A DNA stretch of 34,657 nucleotides, taken from positions 1 through 34,657 of the forward strand of contig JAFZVW010000026.1 of assembly GCA_017617635.1 (NCBI GenBank). The letters run 5' to 3'. This DNA is from Bacteroidaceae bacterium (GTDB lineage Bacteria; Bacteroidota; Bacteroidia; Bacteroidales; Bacteroidaceae). A program made the position numbers and the translations under genes. The notes under the pieces were generated by a model that made no database searches, was not told the DNA's origin, and saw only the letters and a program-made list of their open reading frames with translations. Below, one piece after another: positions 6,468 to 15,400 of this stretch; position 1 is the stretch's first letter, and every line of letters begins with the position of its first letter.

Positions 6468-8039
6468 TTAGTCCAGAGAAATTCTTTTACACATAAGATC
6501 GATATCCTCTGTCGGGAAACCAAGTTGTTTCAGGTAGGGGATATCGTTTGTTAAAGGCAGTAGGAACTGCTCTGTGGTCAGAGACTTTCCTGCTGCTTTT
6601 TGTGTCAGGGCCTTTGTGTACAATATGCCGGCGCGTTCGGGGTTGCCGCTAAGCCAGGCCGAATGTCCTGCGTTGAGCAGATCTTCCCACTTGGGACCTC
6701 CCTCCCAGTTGAGCAGGCGGCGGTAATAGCGTTCGCTGCGCTTTACATTCCTGGTCATGAGCGAACACCATGCAATGGCACGGGTTGTATCGTGCGTGCT
6801 TTCAACCACGTCTGCATGAAACAGATGGGGCAGGGCCTGTTCGTATTCTCCCATATAGGTAAGCACAATGCCCAGCTGCTGTGCAATGCTAATGTCCTGG
6901 GGATCCATCTTCTCGAGCTTCTGCAGCAGTGTGAGTTGTTCCTTGGTTTCGCCCAGGTGCCGGTCGCAGTCGACCAGCAGGCGCATCCATTCCTGCCGTT
7001 CTCCGTTGTGTGTAAGCAGTGTGCGCAGATACATGGCGGGGTGCGTGTACATCCCGTAGCGTGCAAACCACTGTGCGGCATTCCACAGGAAGTCATCCGT
7101 AAGTATGGGCATCAGCATTGCTGTGTCCGACAGATATGGACCGAAGTTGAAGGGGTTTTCCAGCATGTTGTGCCAGGGTGAGTAGTTGAAGAGCCTGTAC
7201 ATCGTCTGGAATACGTTGCGGTACGAGAACCTGTCGCTTATGTCTTCGATCTCGCCTGCTTCCATCATCTCGGCAATCTTTGCCAGTTTCTCGTGTTCGT
7301 CCTTGCCGTTCATGCCTTGTAGGCTGAGCATCGTCTCCATTTTGTCTGAGAAGGCGTATTTGTCCAGTTCGCACAGGTTGGTGTTCCTTAGCGACAGGCT
7401 CATGATCTTGCGGTCGGTATCGCTCAGCTCCAGATCGGGGTGGTTGGCATCGAAGTCCATAAGCCAGTTCTTCAATGTCGAGAAGAACGGGGTATTGCAC
7501 ACCTGGCTGAAACTGTTGGCATTCACGTCAACTCCTTCCTTGACAAGCTGCATGATTTCCCGCATGTATCTGTCCATCTTCTGCTTGTATTCGGACGAGT
7601 CGGTGTCTTTTTTCCTGATGCCTTCGATTATGGCGCGTTGCAGTTTACGCTTGCTCTTGTTCAGTATACTGTCGCCCAGTATGCCCATGGCAAAATTTGT
7701 CTGCACCTCCATCAGTTCCTTGCTGATAAGCTTGTCGCTGCGCCATGACTGCAGTTGTTGCAGAACGTCATCGGGCAGCAGCCGTTCGTACCGCATGACA
7801 ATCATCACAACGGCACTGAGGGCAGTAGCCCTTGTGGCACGGTTTGGGTCGTGTACCATCTGTATAAGACGGTTCAGGTAGTCGTTGGGAAAGGGTCGGC
7901 GGTCTTCGCCTTCGTCTGCTTTCCACAACCATATCTTTAGCAGGAGGAGCCATGCAGCATAGCGCGACGGACGTGTGTCTGTCACAATCCACTCGTGAAG
8001 CAGTCGGTTGACTTCGTATTCAAGTTGCTCGTGTGTCAT
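6468..8039 (-). CDS. TPR-like helical protein
   Basis: This 523-aa protein is almost wholly helical, with no signal peptide, so it is probably cytoplasmic. The C-terminal third (about 360-500) looks like tetratricopeptide repeats: LLVDCDRHLGETKEQLTLLQ, then IAQQLGIVLTYMGEYEQALP and LNAGHSAWLSGNPERAGILY. The N-terminal half has HEAT-like helices (RATRATALSAVVMIVM). The protein is a member of an uncharacterised Bacteroidales family as far as I can judge; a scaffold role is inference. Its ATG overlaps the stop of the upstream lipoprotein gene by 4 bp, indicating translational coupling in the pgk operon. Confidence 0.75.
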   Translation of the reverse strand: MTHEQLEYEVNRLLHEWIVTDTRPSRYAAWLLLLKIWLWKADEGEDRRPFPNDYLNRLIQMVHDPNRATRATALSAVVMIVMRYERLLPDDVLQQLQSWRSDKLISKELMEVQTNFAMGILGDSILNKSKRKLQRAIIEGIRKKDTDSSEYKQKMDRYMREIMQLVKEGVDVNANSFSQVCNTPFFSTLKNWLMDFDANHPDLELSDTDRKIMSLSLRNTNLCELDKYAFSDKMETMLSLQGMNGKDEHEKLAKIAEMMEAGEIEDISDRFSYRNVFQTMYRLFNYSPWHNMLENPFNFGPYLSDTAMLMPILTDDFLWNAAQWFARYGMYTHPAMYLRTLLTHNGERQEWMRLLVDCDRHLGETKEQLTLLQKLEKMDPQDISIAQQLGIVLTYMGEYEQALPHLFHADVVESTHDTTRAIAWCSLMTRNVKRSERYYRRLLNWEGGPKWEDLLNAGHSAWLSGNPERAGILYTKALTQKAAGKSLTTEQFLLPLTNDIPYLKQLGFPTEDIDLMCKRISLD

Positions 8040-8761
8040 TTGCGCTTCCTCCCTGACAGGATTTCCAGGAATAGTCTGATCTGGTCCTTGCGGATGCTGT
8101 CCGCTTCCAGACCCGGGGCTGCGTACCAGCCCATGCCGGTCAGTTGCTTTGTTGCCAATACGCGGTGACCGGCCTTTATCAGCGTATCTGCATAGTGTGA
8201 CGGTATTACGCCTGCATCCAGCAGCCCGTCATGCACCATGGATGCACGTAGCGATATGCTGTTTATCTGGGCGTGGTAGACGTCTGTCGTCTTCAGTCGT
8301 GACGAGTCCACGACCTGGTCCAGCCATACGTCCAGGCAGCACCATCGCGGGCAGCCTACCATGTGTTCCTTGAGCGATACTGTTTTGCGTATACGCTTTG
8401 TACGGTTGGCGATGATATGGTATTTGACTGGCTGCTGACAGAGCTGTCTTGGCCGCACAGCCGCAGGCATGTGCTCCAGTCGTTGGGCATCGGCGAGATA
8501 GATATGGGCACGGTTGTTGGTTATTGCCGTATCGATATCCATCATCGAATTGTATTCCATCAGCATGATGCTCAGTCCCATGCTGTCTGCCTCGCCGCTC
8601 TGCACAATACTGCGGAGCGAGTCGCACTCGGCAATGGGCAACAGGGCAACTCTAAGGGCCAGTGAGTCCGGGCCTTGTGAAATGGAATGACTGACCTCCT
8701 GCTTGTGACAGGAGGCCAGTATCATAATAGTTGTTATAAAAAGAGCTATTGTCCTTGTCAT
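8036..8761 (-). CDS. Lipoprotein, possible solute-binding-like fold
   Basis: This 241-aa protein has a lipoprotein signal peptide with lipobox LASC, so Cys18 would be lipidated and the protein anchored on the periplasmic or outer membrane. The mature part resembles periplasmic substrate-binding proteins of the phosphonate/NMT1 kind in layout: a first lobe with LRVALLPIAECDSL, a middle with ITNNRAHIYLADAQRL, and a late SISLRASMVHDGLLDAGVIPSHYADTLIKAG segment. That comparison is weak and made by eye. There is no transporter gene nearby. The start codon follows directly on the pgk stop, and it overlaps the TPR gene by 4 bp, so the three genes look co-transcribed. Confidence 0.65.
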   Translation of the reverse strand: MTRTIALFITTIMILASCHKQEVSHSISQGPDSLALRVALLPIAECDSLRSIVQSGEADSMGLSIMLMEYNSMMDIDTAITNNRAHIYLADAQRLEHMPAAVRPRQLCQQPVKYHIIANRTKRIRKTVSLKEHMVGCPRWCCLDVWLDQVVDSSRLKTTDVYHAQINSISLRASMVHDGLLDAGVIPSHYADTLIKAGHRVLATKQLTGMGWYAAPGLEADSIRKDQIRLFLEILSGRKRK

Positions 8762-10030
8762 TTATCCCTTGATTGCTGCAACACCTGGCAGAACCTTGCC
8801 TTCGATAGCCTCGAGCAGGGCACCGCCGCCTGTTGAAATGTACGAAACCTTGTCGGTCAGACCGAACTTGGTGCAGCATGCAACGCTGTCACCGCCGCCA
8901 ATCAGGGAGAATGCACCCTCGGCAGTAGCCTTGGCAATAGCATCGCCTACAGCGCGTGAGCCTGCGCAGAAGTCATCGCACTCGAAGCAGCCTGCAGGAC
9001 CGTTCCACAGGATGGTCTTTGCACCGTCCAGGGCAGCAGCGAACTTGGCAGCTGACTTTGGACCTACGTCCAGACCTTCGAAGCCTGCAGGAATCTCCTT
9101 GGACGGGAATATCTCGACCTTGGCACCTTCCTTGACCTTGAATGTGCTGAAGTCATAGCCAGTGCAGCAGACAGAGTCTTCTGCCAGTACCAGCTCTACG
9201 TTGTTCTCCTTGGCCAGCTTCTCGACGTTGAGTGCAACGTCCAGCTTGTCCAGCTCGACGATAGAGTCACCGATCTCGCCGCCATGTGCCTTGACGAATG
9301 TATATGTCATACCGCCGCACAGAATCAGCTTGTCCACCTTGCCCAGCAGGTTCTCGATGATGCCGATCTTTGTAGAAACCTTGGAGCCGCCCATTACGGC
9401 AACAAACGGACGCTTGATGTTGTTCAGTACGTTGTCGACAGCCTGTACTTCCTTCTCCATCAGGAAGCCCAGCATCTTGTTGTCGGCATCGAAGTAGTCG
9501 GCAATAACGGCTGTAGAAGCGTGCTTGCGGTGAGCTGTACCGAATGCATCCATTACGTAGCAGTCGGCGTATGAAGCCAAAGTCTTGGCAAACTCCTTCT
9601 GTGAAGCCTTCATGGCCTTCTTTGCCTCTTCGTACTCGGGAGTACCCTTCTCGACACCTACAGGCTTGCCTTCCTCCTCGGGATAGTAGCGCAGGTTCTC
9701 GAGCATCAGCACCTCGCCCGGCTTCAGTGCAGCAGCAGCGTCAGCGGCCTTTGCACAGTCGGGAGCGAACTTGACCTCGGCAACACCCAGGGCAGCAGCA
9801 ACTGCATCCTTGATCTGACCCAGTGACAGTTCGGGCTTGACCTTGCCCTTTGGCTTGCCCATGTGTGACATGATAATCAGGGCACCGCCACCGTCGAGAA
9901 TGTGCTTCAGTGTAGGCAGGGCACCGCGGATACGTGTATCGTCGGTGATAACGCCCTCCTTCATGGGTACGTTGAAGTCAACACGAACGATAGCTTTCTT
10001 TCCTGAGAAATTGTAATCTTTGATAGTCAT
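8762..10030 (-). CDS. pgk: Phosphoglycerate kinase
   Basis: This 422-aa enzyme transfers the phosphate of 1,3-bisphosphoglycerate to ADP in glycolysis and runs in reverse in gluconeogenesis. Family signatures are present throughout: VRVDFNVP at residues 15-22, [16 protein letters not shown] with [11 protein letters not shown] for the phosphoglycerate site, [20 protein letters not shown], and near the C-terminus [26 protein letters not shown] and [16 protein letters not shown] for the nucleotide site. Length is within the family range. The gene has its own promoter in the 63-bp gap after nth and is followed immediately by the lipoprotein gene. Confidence 0.98.
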   Translation of the reverse strand: MTIKDYNFSGKKAIVRVDFNVPMKEGVITDDTRIRGALPTLKHILDGGGALIIMSHMGKPKGKVKPELSLGQIKDAVAAALGVAEVKFAPDCAKAADAAAALKPGEVLMLENLRYYPEEEGKPVGVEKGTPEYEEAKKAMKASQKEFAKTLASYADCYVMDAFGTAHRKHASTAVIADYFDADNKMLGFLMEKEVQAVDNVLNNIKRPFVAVMGGSKVSTKIGIIENLLGKVDKLILCGGMTYTFVKAHGGEIGDSIVELDKLDVALNVEKLAKENNVELVLAEDSVCCTGYDFSTFKVKEGAKVEIFPSKEIPAGFEGLDVGPKSAAKFAAALDGAKTILWNGPAGCFECDDFCAGSRAVGDAIAKATAEGAFSLIGGGDSVACCTKFGLTDKVSYISTGGGALLEAIEGKVLPGVAAIKG

Positions 10031-10074
10031 TGTTTTGTGGTTTTTGATATTTGATATTACAATATTTGCGTCGC

Positions 10075-10105
10075 CAAAGTTACATATTATATTTTATTTG
10101 TGCAA
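10075..10105 (-). promoter_or_regulatory. pgk promoter, TTG-N20-TAACTTTG
   Basis: On the minus strand TTG (10105-10103) and TAACTTTG (10082-10075) are 20 nt apart, a good Bacteroidetes -33/-7 pair. The -33 part lies within the 3' end of nth. The leader would be about 40 nt. Confidence 0.75.
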
Positions 10106-10744
10106 GCGCGTGCTGAGGAAATCTTTGCAAATGGCTTTTAAGCCGCACTTTTCGCAATGTGGAGTTCGCGATTGGCATACGTAACGGCCGTGCAGAATAA
10201 GCCAGTGATGTGCCGTGGGTATTATTCCGTCGGGCAGATGTCGTGTCAGTTCCCGCTCTACCGACAGGGGTGTCGTGCATTTGGCACTGACCAGTCCTAT
10301 GCGGTGGCTTACCCTGAACACATGCGTGTCCACTGCCATTCTGGCTTTCTGGAAGATGACTGCCTGGATGACGTTTGCTGTCTTGCGTCCGACACCGGGC
10401 AGGCGCTCCAGCTGTTCGCCTGTAGAAGGTACCTCGCATCCGAAATCACTCATCAGCATACGCGCCATGCCTACCAGATGCCGTGCCTTGCTGTTGGGGT
10501 AGGATACAGAGCGTATGTAGTCGTATATCACTTCCTCGCTGGCCGTTGCCATTGCCTCGGGGGTGGGGTAGTCACGGAACAGGCGCGGAGTAACCTGATT
10601 GATGCGCTTGTCGGTACACTGGGCACTGAGTATTACGGCCACCAGCAGTTCGAACGGGTTGCTGTAATGCAACTCGGTCTCTGCCACGGGCATTTCCCGT
10701 TGAAAGTATTCAATCAGGAAATTGTATCTGTCCTGGATTTTCAT
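10094..10744 (-). CDS. nth: Endonuclease III
   Basis: This 216-aa bifunctional DNA glycosylase/AP lyase removes oxidised pyrimidines in base-excision repair. The helix-hairpin-helix LPGVGRKTANVI holds the catalytic lysine (K121), and MAVDTHVFRVSHRIG holds the catalytic aspartate (D139). The C-terminal [4Fe-4S] loop has the exact C-x6-C-x2-C-x5-C spacing (C190, C197, C200, C206). The N-terminal helix LLVAVILSAQCTD is typical. It diverges from guaA, with a TAACTTTG box 13 nt upstream of its start. Confidence 0.97.
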   Translation of the reverse strand: MKIQDRYNFLIEYFQREMPVAETELHYSNPFELLVAVILSAQCTDKRINQVTPRLFRDYPTPEAMATASEEVIYDYIRSVSYPNSKARHLVGMARMLMSDFGCEVPSTGEQLERLPGVGRKTANVIQAVIFQKARMAVDTHVFRVSHRIGLVSAKCTTPLSVERELTRHLPDGIIPTAHHWLILHGRYVCQSRTPHCEKCGLKAICKDFLSTRLHK

Positions 10745-10757
10745 ATTAGCTTTTCTG

Positions 10758-10765
10758 CAAAGTTA
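10758..10765 (-). promoter_or_regulatory. -7 box TAACTTTG for nth
   Basis: The minus-strand TAACTTTG lies 13 nt upstream of the nth ATG, giving a very short leader. No TTTG is seen at the right distance upstream. Confidence 0.55.
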
Positions 10766-10808
10766 CTTATTTAAATTCAATAATGTGGTTTTATTCGCAA
10801 AAAATCCC

Positions 10809-10816
10809 TACCTTTG
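10809..10816 (+). promoter_or_regulatory. -7 box TACCTTTG for guaA
   Basis: TACCTTTG lies 26 nt upstream of the guaA ATG at 10843, so the longer open frame starting at 10783 would begin upstream of the promoter. This supports the downstream start. Confidence 0.6.
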
Positions 10817-10842
10817 CAGACAGATATCTATTTAATGAAGTA

Positions 10843-12444
10843 ATGCAGAAAATCATCATTCTTGATTTTGGGTCGCAGACCACACAGCTCATAGGCCGCC
10901 GTGTGCGCGAGTTGGATACCTTTTGCGAAATCCTGCCTTATAACAAGTTTCCGCACAATGATCCGGATGTGATCGGTGTCATCCTGAGCGGTTCGCCGCT
11001 GAGCGTATATGCCGACGATGCATTCCATGTTGACCTGAGCAACATACGCGGGCGCTATCCCATTCTGGGCATCTGCTATGGAGCGCAGTACATGAGTCAT
11101 ATTTACGGAGGTAAGGTGGAGAGTGCCGGAACACGTGAATACGGTCGCCAGAACCTGCAGTATGTCGATACCGGCTGTCCGCTGTTCGAGGGTTTCGAGC
11201 CTGACAGCCAGGTGTGGATGTCGCATGGGGACAGCATAACGCGTATTCCCGAGGGGGCGCATGTGGTGGCGAGTACCGAGACAGTTAAGAACGCAGCATA
11301 CTATATCCCGACGCAGGACGGTTGTCCTATATTCGGAACGCAGTTCCACCCTGAGGTGTTCCACTCGCTGCAGGGAATGCTGTTGCTTAGGAATTTCGTG
11401 GTCAATGTCTGCGGCAGCCGTCAGGAGTGGAGCTCCGAGGCGTTTGTCGAGAGTACTGTCCGCGAGCTTAGGGAGACGATAGGTAACGACCGTGTCATCC
11501 TCGGTCTCAGCGGCGGTGTTGACTCGTCGGTCGTTGCCGTATTGCTGAACAAGGCCATTGGCAGGCAGCTGACATGTATCTTCGTGGACCACGGCATGCT
11601 CCGCAAGAACGAGTTCCAGGATGTGATGAAGGACTACGAGTGCCTGGGACTGAACGTAATAGGTGTGGATGCCAGCGAGAAGTTCCTCAGTGACCTGGCC
11701 GGTGTCAAGGAACCTGAGAAGAAGCGTAAGATAATAGGCCGTGACTTTATCGAGGTCTTCGATGCCGAGGCCAGGAAAGTTATCAGTGATTCAGGAAATT
11801 TCTCCCACTCGGGGGAGACAGAGGGGGGCTTGGGTGCTGTCCGCTGGCTTGCACAGGGTACCATCTATCCTGACCGTATCGAGAGCCTGAATATAACCGG
11901 TAAGGTAATCAAGAGCCACCATAACGTGGGCGGACTGCCCGAGGAGATGAACCTCAAACTGTGCGAACCGCTGAAGTGGCTGTTCAAGGACGAGGTGCGC
12001 CGTGTGGGACGCTCGATGGGAATGCCCGAGCACCTTATAACGCGCCATCCTTTCCCGGGTCCCGGACTGGCAGTGCGAATACTGGGTGACATTACCAGGG
12101 AGAAGATCCGTATCCTGCAGGATGCGGACGACATCTTCATCCGTGGCCTGCGCGAATACAGGACGGCAGACGGTCAGACGCTGTACGACCAGATATGGCA
12201 GGCAGGCGCTATACTTCTGAGCGAGGTACGCAGCGTGGGTGTGATGGGTGACGAGCGCACGTATGAGAATCCTGTTGCCCTGCGTGCCGTAACGTCGTCA
12301 GACGCAATGACTGCAGACTGGGCACACCTGCCATACGACTTCATGGCCAAGGTCAGCAATGACATAATAAATAAGGTCAAGGGTGTGAACCGTGTCTGCT
12401 ACGACATCAGTTCCAAACCGCCAGCAACAATCGAATGGGAATAA
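10843..12444 (+). CDS. guaA: GMP synthase (glutamine-hydrolysing)
   Basis: This 533-aa enzyme aminates XMP to GMP using glutamine and ATP. The N-terminal class I amidotransferase has its triad: C78 in GICYGAQY, H169 and E171 in FHPEVFH. The ATP pyrophosphatase follows, with the P-loop SGGVDSS at 223-229 and [11 protein letters not shown], then the GMP synthase C-terminal domain ([18 protein letters not shown]) ending IEWE. The start at M21 of the open frame gives the canonical [12 protein letters not shown] and lies downstream of the -7 box. Residues about 313-331 form an extra loop before [10 protein letters not shown] that I do not recall from other GuaA proteins; it is encoded by a hairpin-bearing segment. 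The gene ends at a bidirectional terminator. Confidence 0.97.
   Translation: MQKIIILDFGSQTTQLIGRRVRELDTFCEILPYNKFPHNDPDVIGVILSGSPLSVYADDAFHVDLSNIRGRYPILGICYGAQYMSHIYGGKVESAGTREYGRQNLQYVDTGCPLFEGFEPDSQVWMSHGDSITRIPEGAHVVASTETVKNAAYYIPTQDGCPIFGTQFHPEVFHSLQGMLLLRNFVVNVCGSRQEWSSEAFVESTVRELRETIGNDRVILGLSGGVDSSVVAVLLNKAIGRQLTCIFVDHGMLRKNEFQDVMKDYECLGLNVIGVDASEKFLSDLAGVKEPEKKRKIIGRDFIEVFDAEARKVISDSGNFSHSGETEGGLGAVRWLAQGTIYPDRIESLNITGKVIKSHHNVGGLPEEMNLKLCEPLKWLFKDEVRRVGRSMGMPEHLITRHPFPGPGLAVRILGDITREKIRILQDADDIFIRGLREYRTADGQTLYDQIWQAGAILLSEVRSVGVMGDERTYENPVALRAVTSSDAMTADWAHLPYDFMAKVSNDIINKVKGVNRVCYDISSKPPATIEWE
11779..11835 (+). other. In-frame insertion in guaA with a hairpin
   Basis: This stretch encodes about 19 residues ([19 protein letters not shown]) between the conserved FDAEARK helix and the [12 protein letters not shown] motif, where E. 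coli GuaA and others have only a few residues from memory. At the DNA level it contains a 6-bp stem TCTCCC/GGGAGA (11801-11806 with 11813-11818) and a G run. It looks like a small palindromic element that inserted in frame. Confidence 0.55.
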
Positions 12445-12485
12445 AAACAATGGGAACAGTGCTAACCGCTGTTCCCATTGTTTTT
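12443..12485. terminator. Bidirectional hairpin terminator, guaA/sialidase
   Basis: A perfect 17-bp stem (12443-12459 with 12469-12485) encloses a 9-nt loop. The left arm begins with an A-tract and the right arm ends with a T-tract, so it can serve both converging genes. The A-tract overlaps the guaA stop codon, and the minus-strand stop at 12487-12489 is 1 bp beyond the right arm. Confidence 0.9.
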
Positions 12486-12486
12486 G

Positions 12487-15400
12487 TCAGAAAATTATTT
12501 TTTTCCCATTAACAATGTTAATCCCCTTGCGCGGTGCAGTCAGTTTCTGTCCGGCGAGGTTGTAGATGGACGGGGCGGTCTTGTTTGCCGTTGTCTCGAT
12601 TTCGTTGACACCCGTTGGAGACTCCGTGGCGTTGATATAGTACAGGTTGCTGTATCCGCTTGCCCATGCGACAGCGTTGCTGTACGAGTCAAAGGACCCT
12701 GAGGACAGAATGACGAGCGAGCCGTCTGTAGTACCGTTGCTGCGCTTTGATACGATGTAGTATGTATCAGCCTTGGTGCCGGCACCTGAGTTGATGCTCC
12801 AGTCACAGTATGTTGCATTGTAGGTTCCCAGCGTACCTGTATTGTTGTTGTAACCGTAGTTTGACCCGGCACGCCATATCATGTACAGGTTGCTTGCCTG
12901 GTTAAAAAAACTGTATTTGCCGCTTTCCTCCTTGGTGCAGAGAAACTGTGCCTTCGTGTCCAGCATTGTAGGGGTGTTGCTGCTGGTGCTCAGTATGCCG
13001 CTGTCATTTATATATAATGTGTACTTCGTCCCGCTTTGCTGTACGTTCTGGAAAGTCAGGATCTTGCCGTCCCAAGGGTCATCTCCTGCAAGCAGCTTGT
13101 ATATTGCGTCAATCTGTGCCGTTGTTGGATTGTCGCCCAGATTGTTGATAAGTGCAGTTGCCTTCTGGCGTGTCTCTGATGTGATGGCGCTTGCCTCGAC
13201 CAGTTCGCTGAAGTATGACTGCAGGTACTGTCCGCGGTTGATGCTGCGGTTTACGCTATAGCGGCCGGCGGTTATCAGTTCCAGCTCTATAGGCAGGTAG
13301 ATGTTCTCGTAACCGTCAAAGTTATGAGTACCGCTTCCGGTCGGGAAACTGGTGCATACGGGGTTTTGCTTTGTGCCCCACTTTGTCAGTGTTTCCTCGT
13401 ATATGAAGCCGATCTTGTCATCTGCCTGCAGGTCCAGGGACGAATATGCGCTTGCCGTGCTGCTGACCTGGTAGAAGCCGTTCCAGTCGCTGGCAAAGGT
13501 GGTGACGTTCTGAATGTCGCTCAGGTTCTCGAGTTCCTTGTAGAAGATTCCCACGTTTACACGGCTGCTGCCCGTAGGTACTGACTGCAGTGCCAGATAC
13601 ATCTGCTTGTTGTCTGCATTGCGCTTGACCGGAACTATCAGCATCTCGCCGTTGGTCGCGCTGCTGCTCGGGCTTGCGCTCAGACCGCTCATCGTACACT
13701 TGGTCTGTGTGTCCCACGAACCTGCGCCTGTAGCGGTGTTGGTGAATGTGTAAATATTGAACAGCCTGCCGCTGCTGGTACGGCTGGTTACGATTACACG
13801 TCCGTCGGGGAACTCCTCGCACTTGGGTTCGTCACCGTTTGGCACCGGCAGTGCGCCAGGACCTCCCAGGGCTTTCCATGTGCGTCCGAAGTCATCGCTG
13901 TATATAACTCGGTTGCCGTTGGGGCGTGCAGCCAGTGCAGCGTACAGGCGGTAGTATTGACCGACTTTGGTTACACGGCTCTGGAAAATTTTGCCGCCTC
14001 CGATGAATGCTGCCGCAAGCGGGTTGGTGCTGTCAAACAGTCCGTATATCATCTCGGTCTGCTCGACAGGTGTCTGCCATGTCTCTCCTCCGTCAAGGCT
14101 GCGGATTGCTGCGATGATATTGGGGTTGCTGCGGGTTGTGTTTGAATTTCCGTATACGGTGCATCCGGCAACGGCCATTACCAGTACTTCGTCGCTTTCG
14201 TGGTCTGCAACAGTGGCAGGGTCGCCGTATGCAGCCTCCATGGGGGTCTTGACGTTGTTTATCAGCGAGGCATCGCCTACTGCAACGTCAATTTCATTGG
14301 TACTCCACGTTACGCCGTTGTCATTGCTTATCTTCACTACGCAGTCTACCTGACCATAACCGGGGTCGGTGCCGCATACCAGTCGTGCTGCGCTGGCAAT
14401 CAGACGGCCGTCTTTTCCGCATGTTATGCCCGGGATACGGTAGGGCGGAATGTCCATGCCGCCGGCAAGTGTGCTGAACAGCGTAGTGCGTACAGGATCC
14501 TTGCCGTCCATTACGAATTCCAGTTGCAGTTCGGTCCAGTTGCTGGTATTGAATGAGAATGTGCCGTTGTCAACGTATACCCAGTAACCGTTGTTCTTGA
14601 GCTTGACCTTGCCGTTGCCTGCATCGACGATGGCGTACTTGTAGCTTGTCGTCTGGTCTACGAACATTTGCATGTTCTTGTCGGGACCGATGTTGTTGGT
14701 GCGTCCCATCAGCTTGATGGTGCAGGCATCGTATGTTCCTTCGATCTGGAACAGGTCGTATGTGGTCTGCGAACTGATTTCCGTAGACCAATTGGTCTGG
14801 TTCGCTGCGGACTTGGCATAATGGGTGTCATCGACCTTGATTTTCCAGTAGCCGGATATGGTTTCCTCGGGCTCTACTTCCTTGCCGTTGAGGAAGTCCT
14901 CGATGCGCTGTACCTTCTTTGCGCATTCGCTGCCTGCCACGGCATAGTCCTTGCATTCGTTCAGCAGCTGGTTCAGTTCTGCCAGTTTCTGTGCATTGTT
15001 CTTGTATTCCTCTTTCAGGATTTGTATCTTCTCAAACTGATGAATGCCCTCTACCAGGCGCTCGAAGCGTACGCTGCTGCGGTTGCCGGGATAGTAGCAG
15101 TATGTGTCGCCTGCACCGAACTTGCGGAAGCGGGTGTCTGTAAGCGGATGCTCGTCCCAGTTGATCCATGACCAGTGCAGATAGCCGTCCAGGTCATTGG
15201 CTGCAACGTGGATTGGCAGGAATGCTGCCTCGGCAGGCATGGAATTGGAGTAGATGTTTGGCTCGCTCTCTGCACAACTGGTATAAACGGTTGTTATAAG
15301 ATTGTTGTCCTTGCGGTACTGTCGCTGGGCCTGGGTGAATTTTCCACTCTGTGTCAGGGCTACGCAGAAGTCGTAGAGTTTATCGTTAAGCGATGAGTGA

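Noticed and set aside
10783-10842. 20-residue N-terminal extension of GuaA
   Set aside because: The -7 box at 10809-10816 lies inside it and the canonical GuaA N-terminus begins at 10843.
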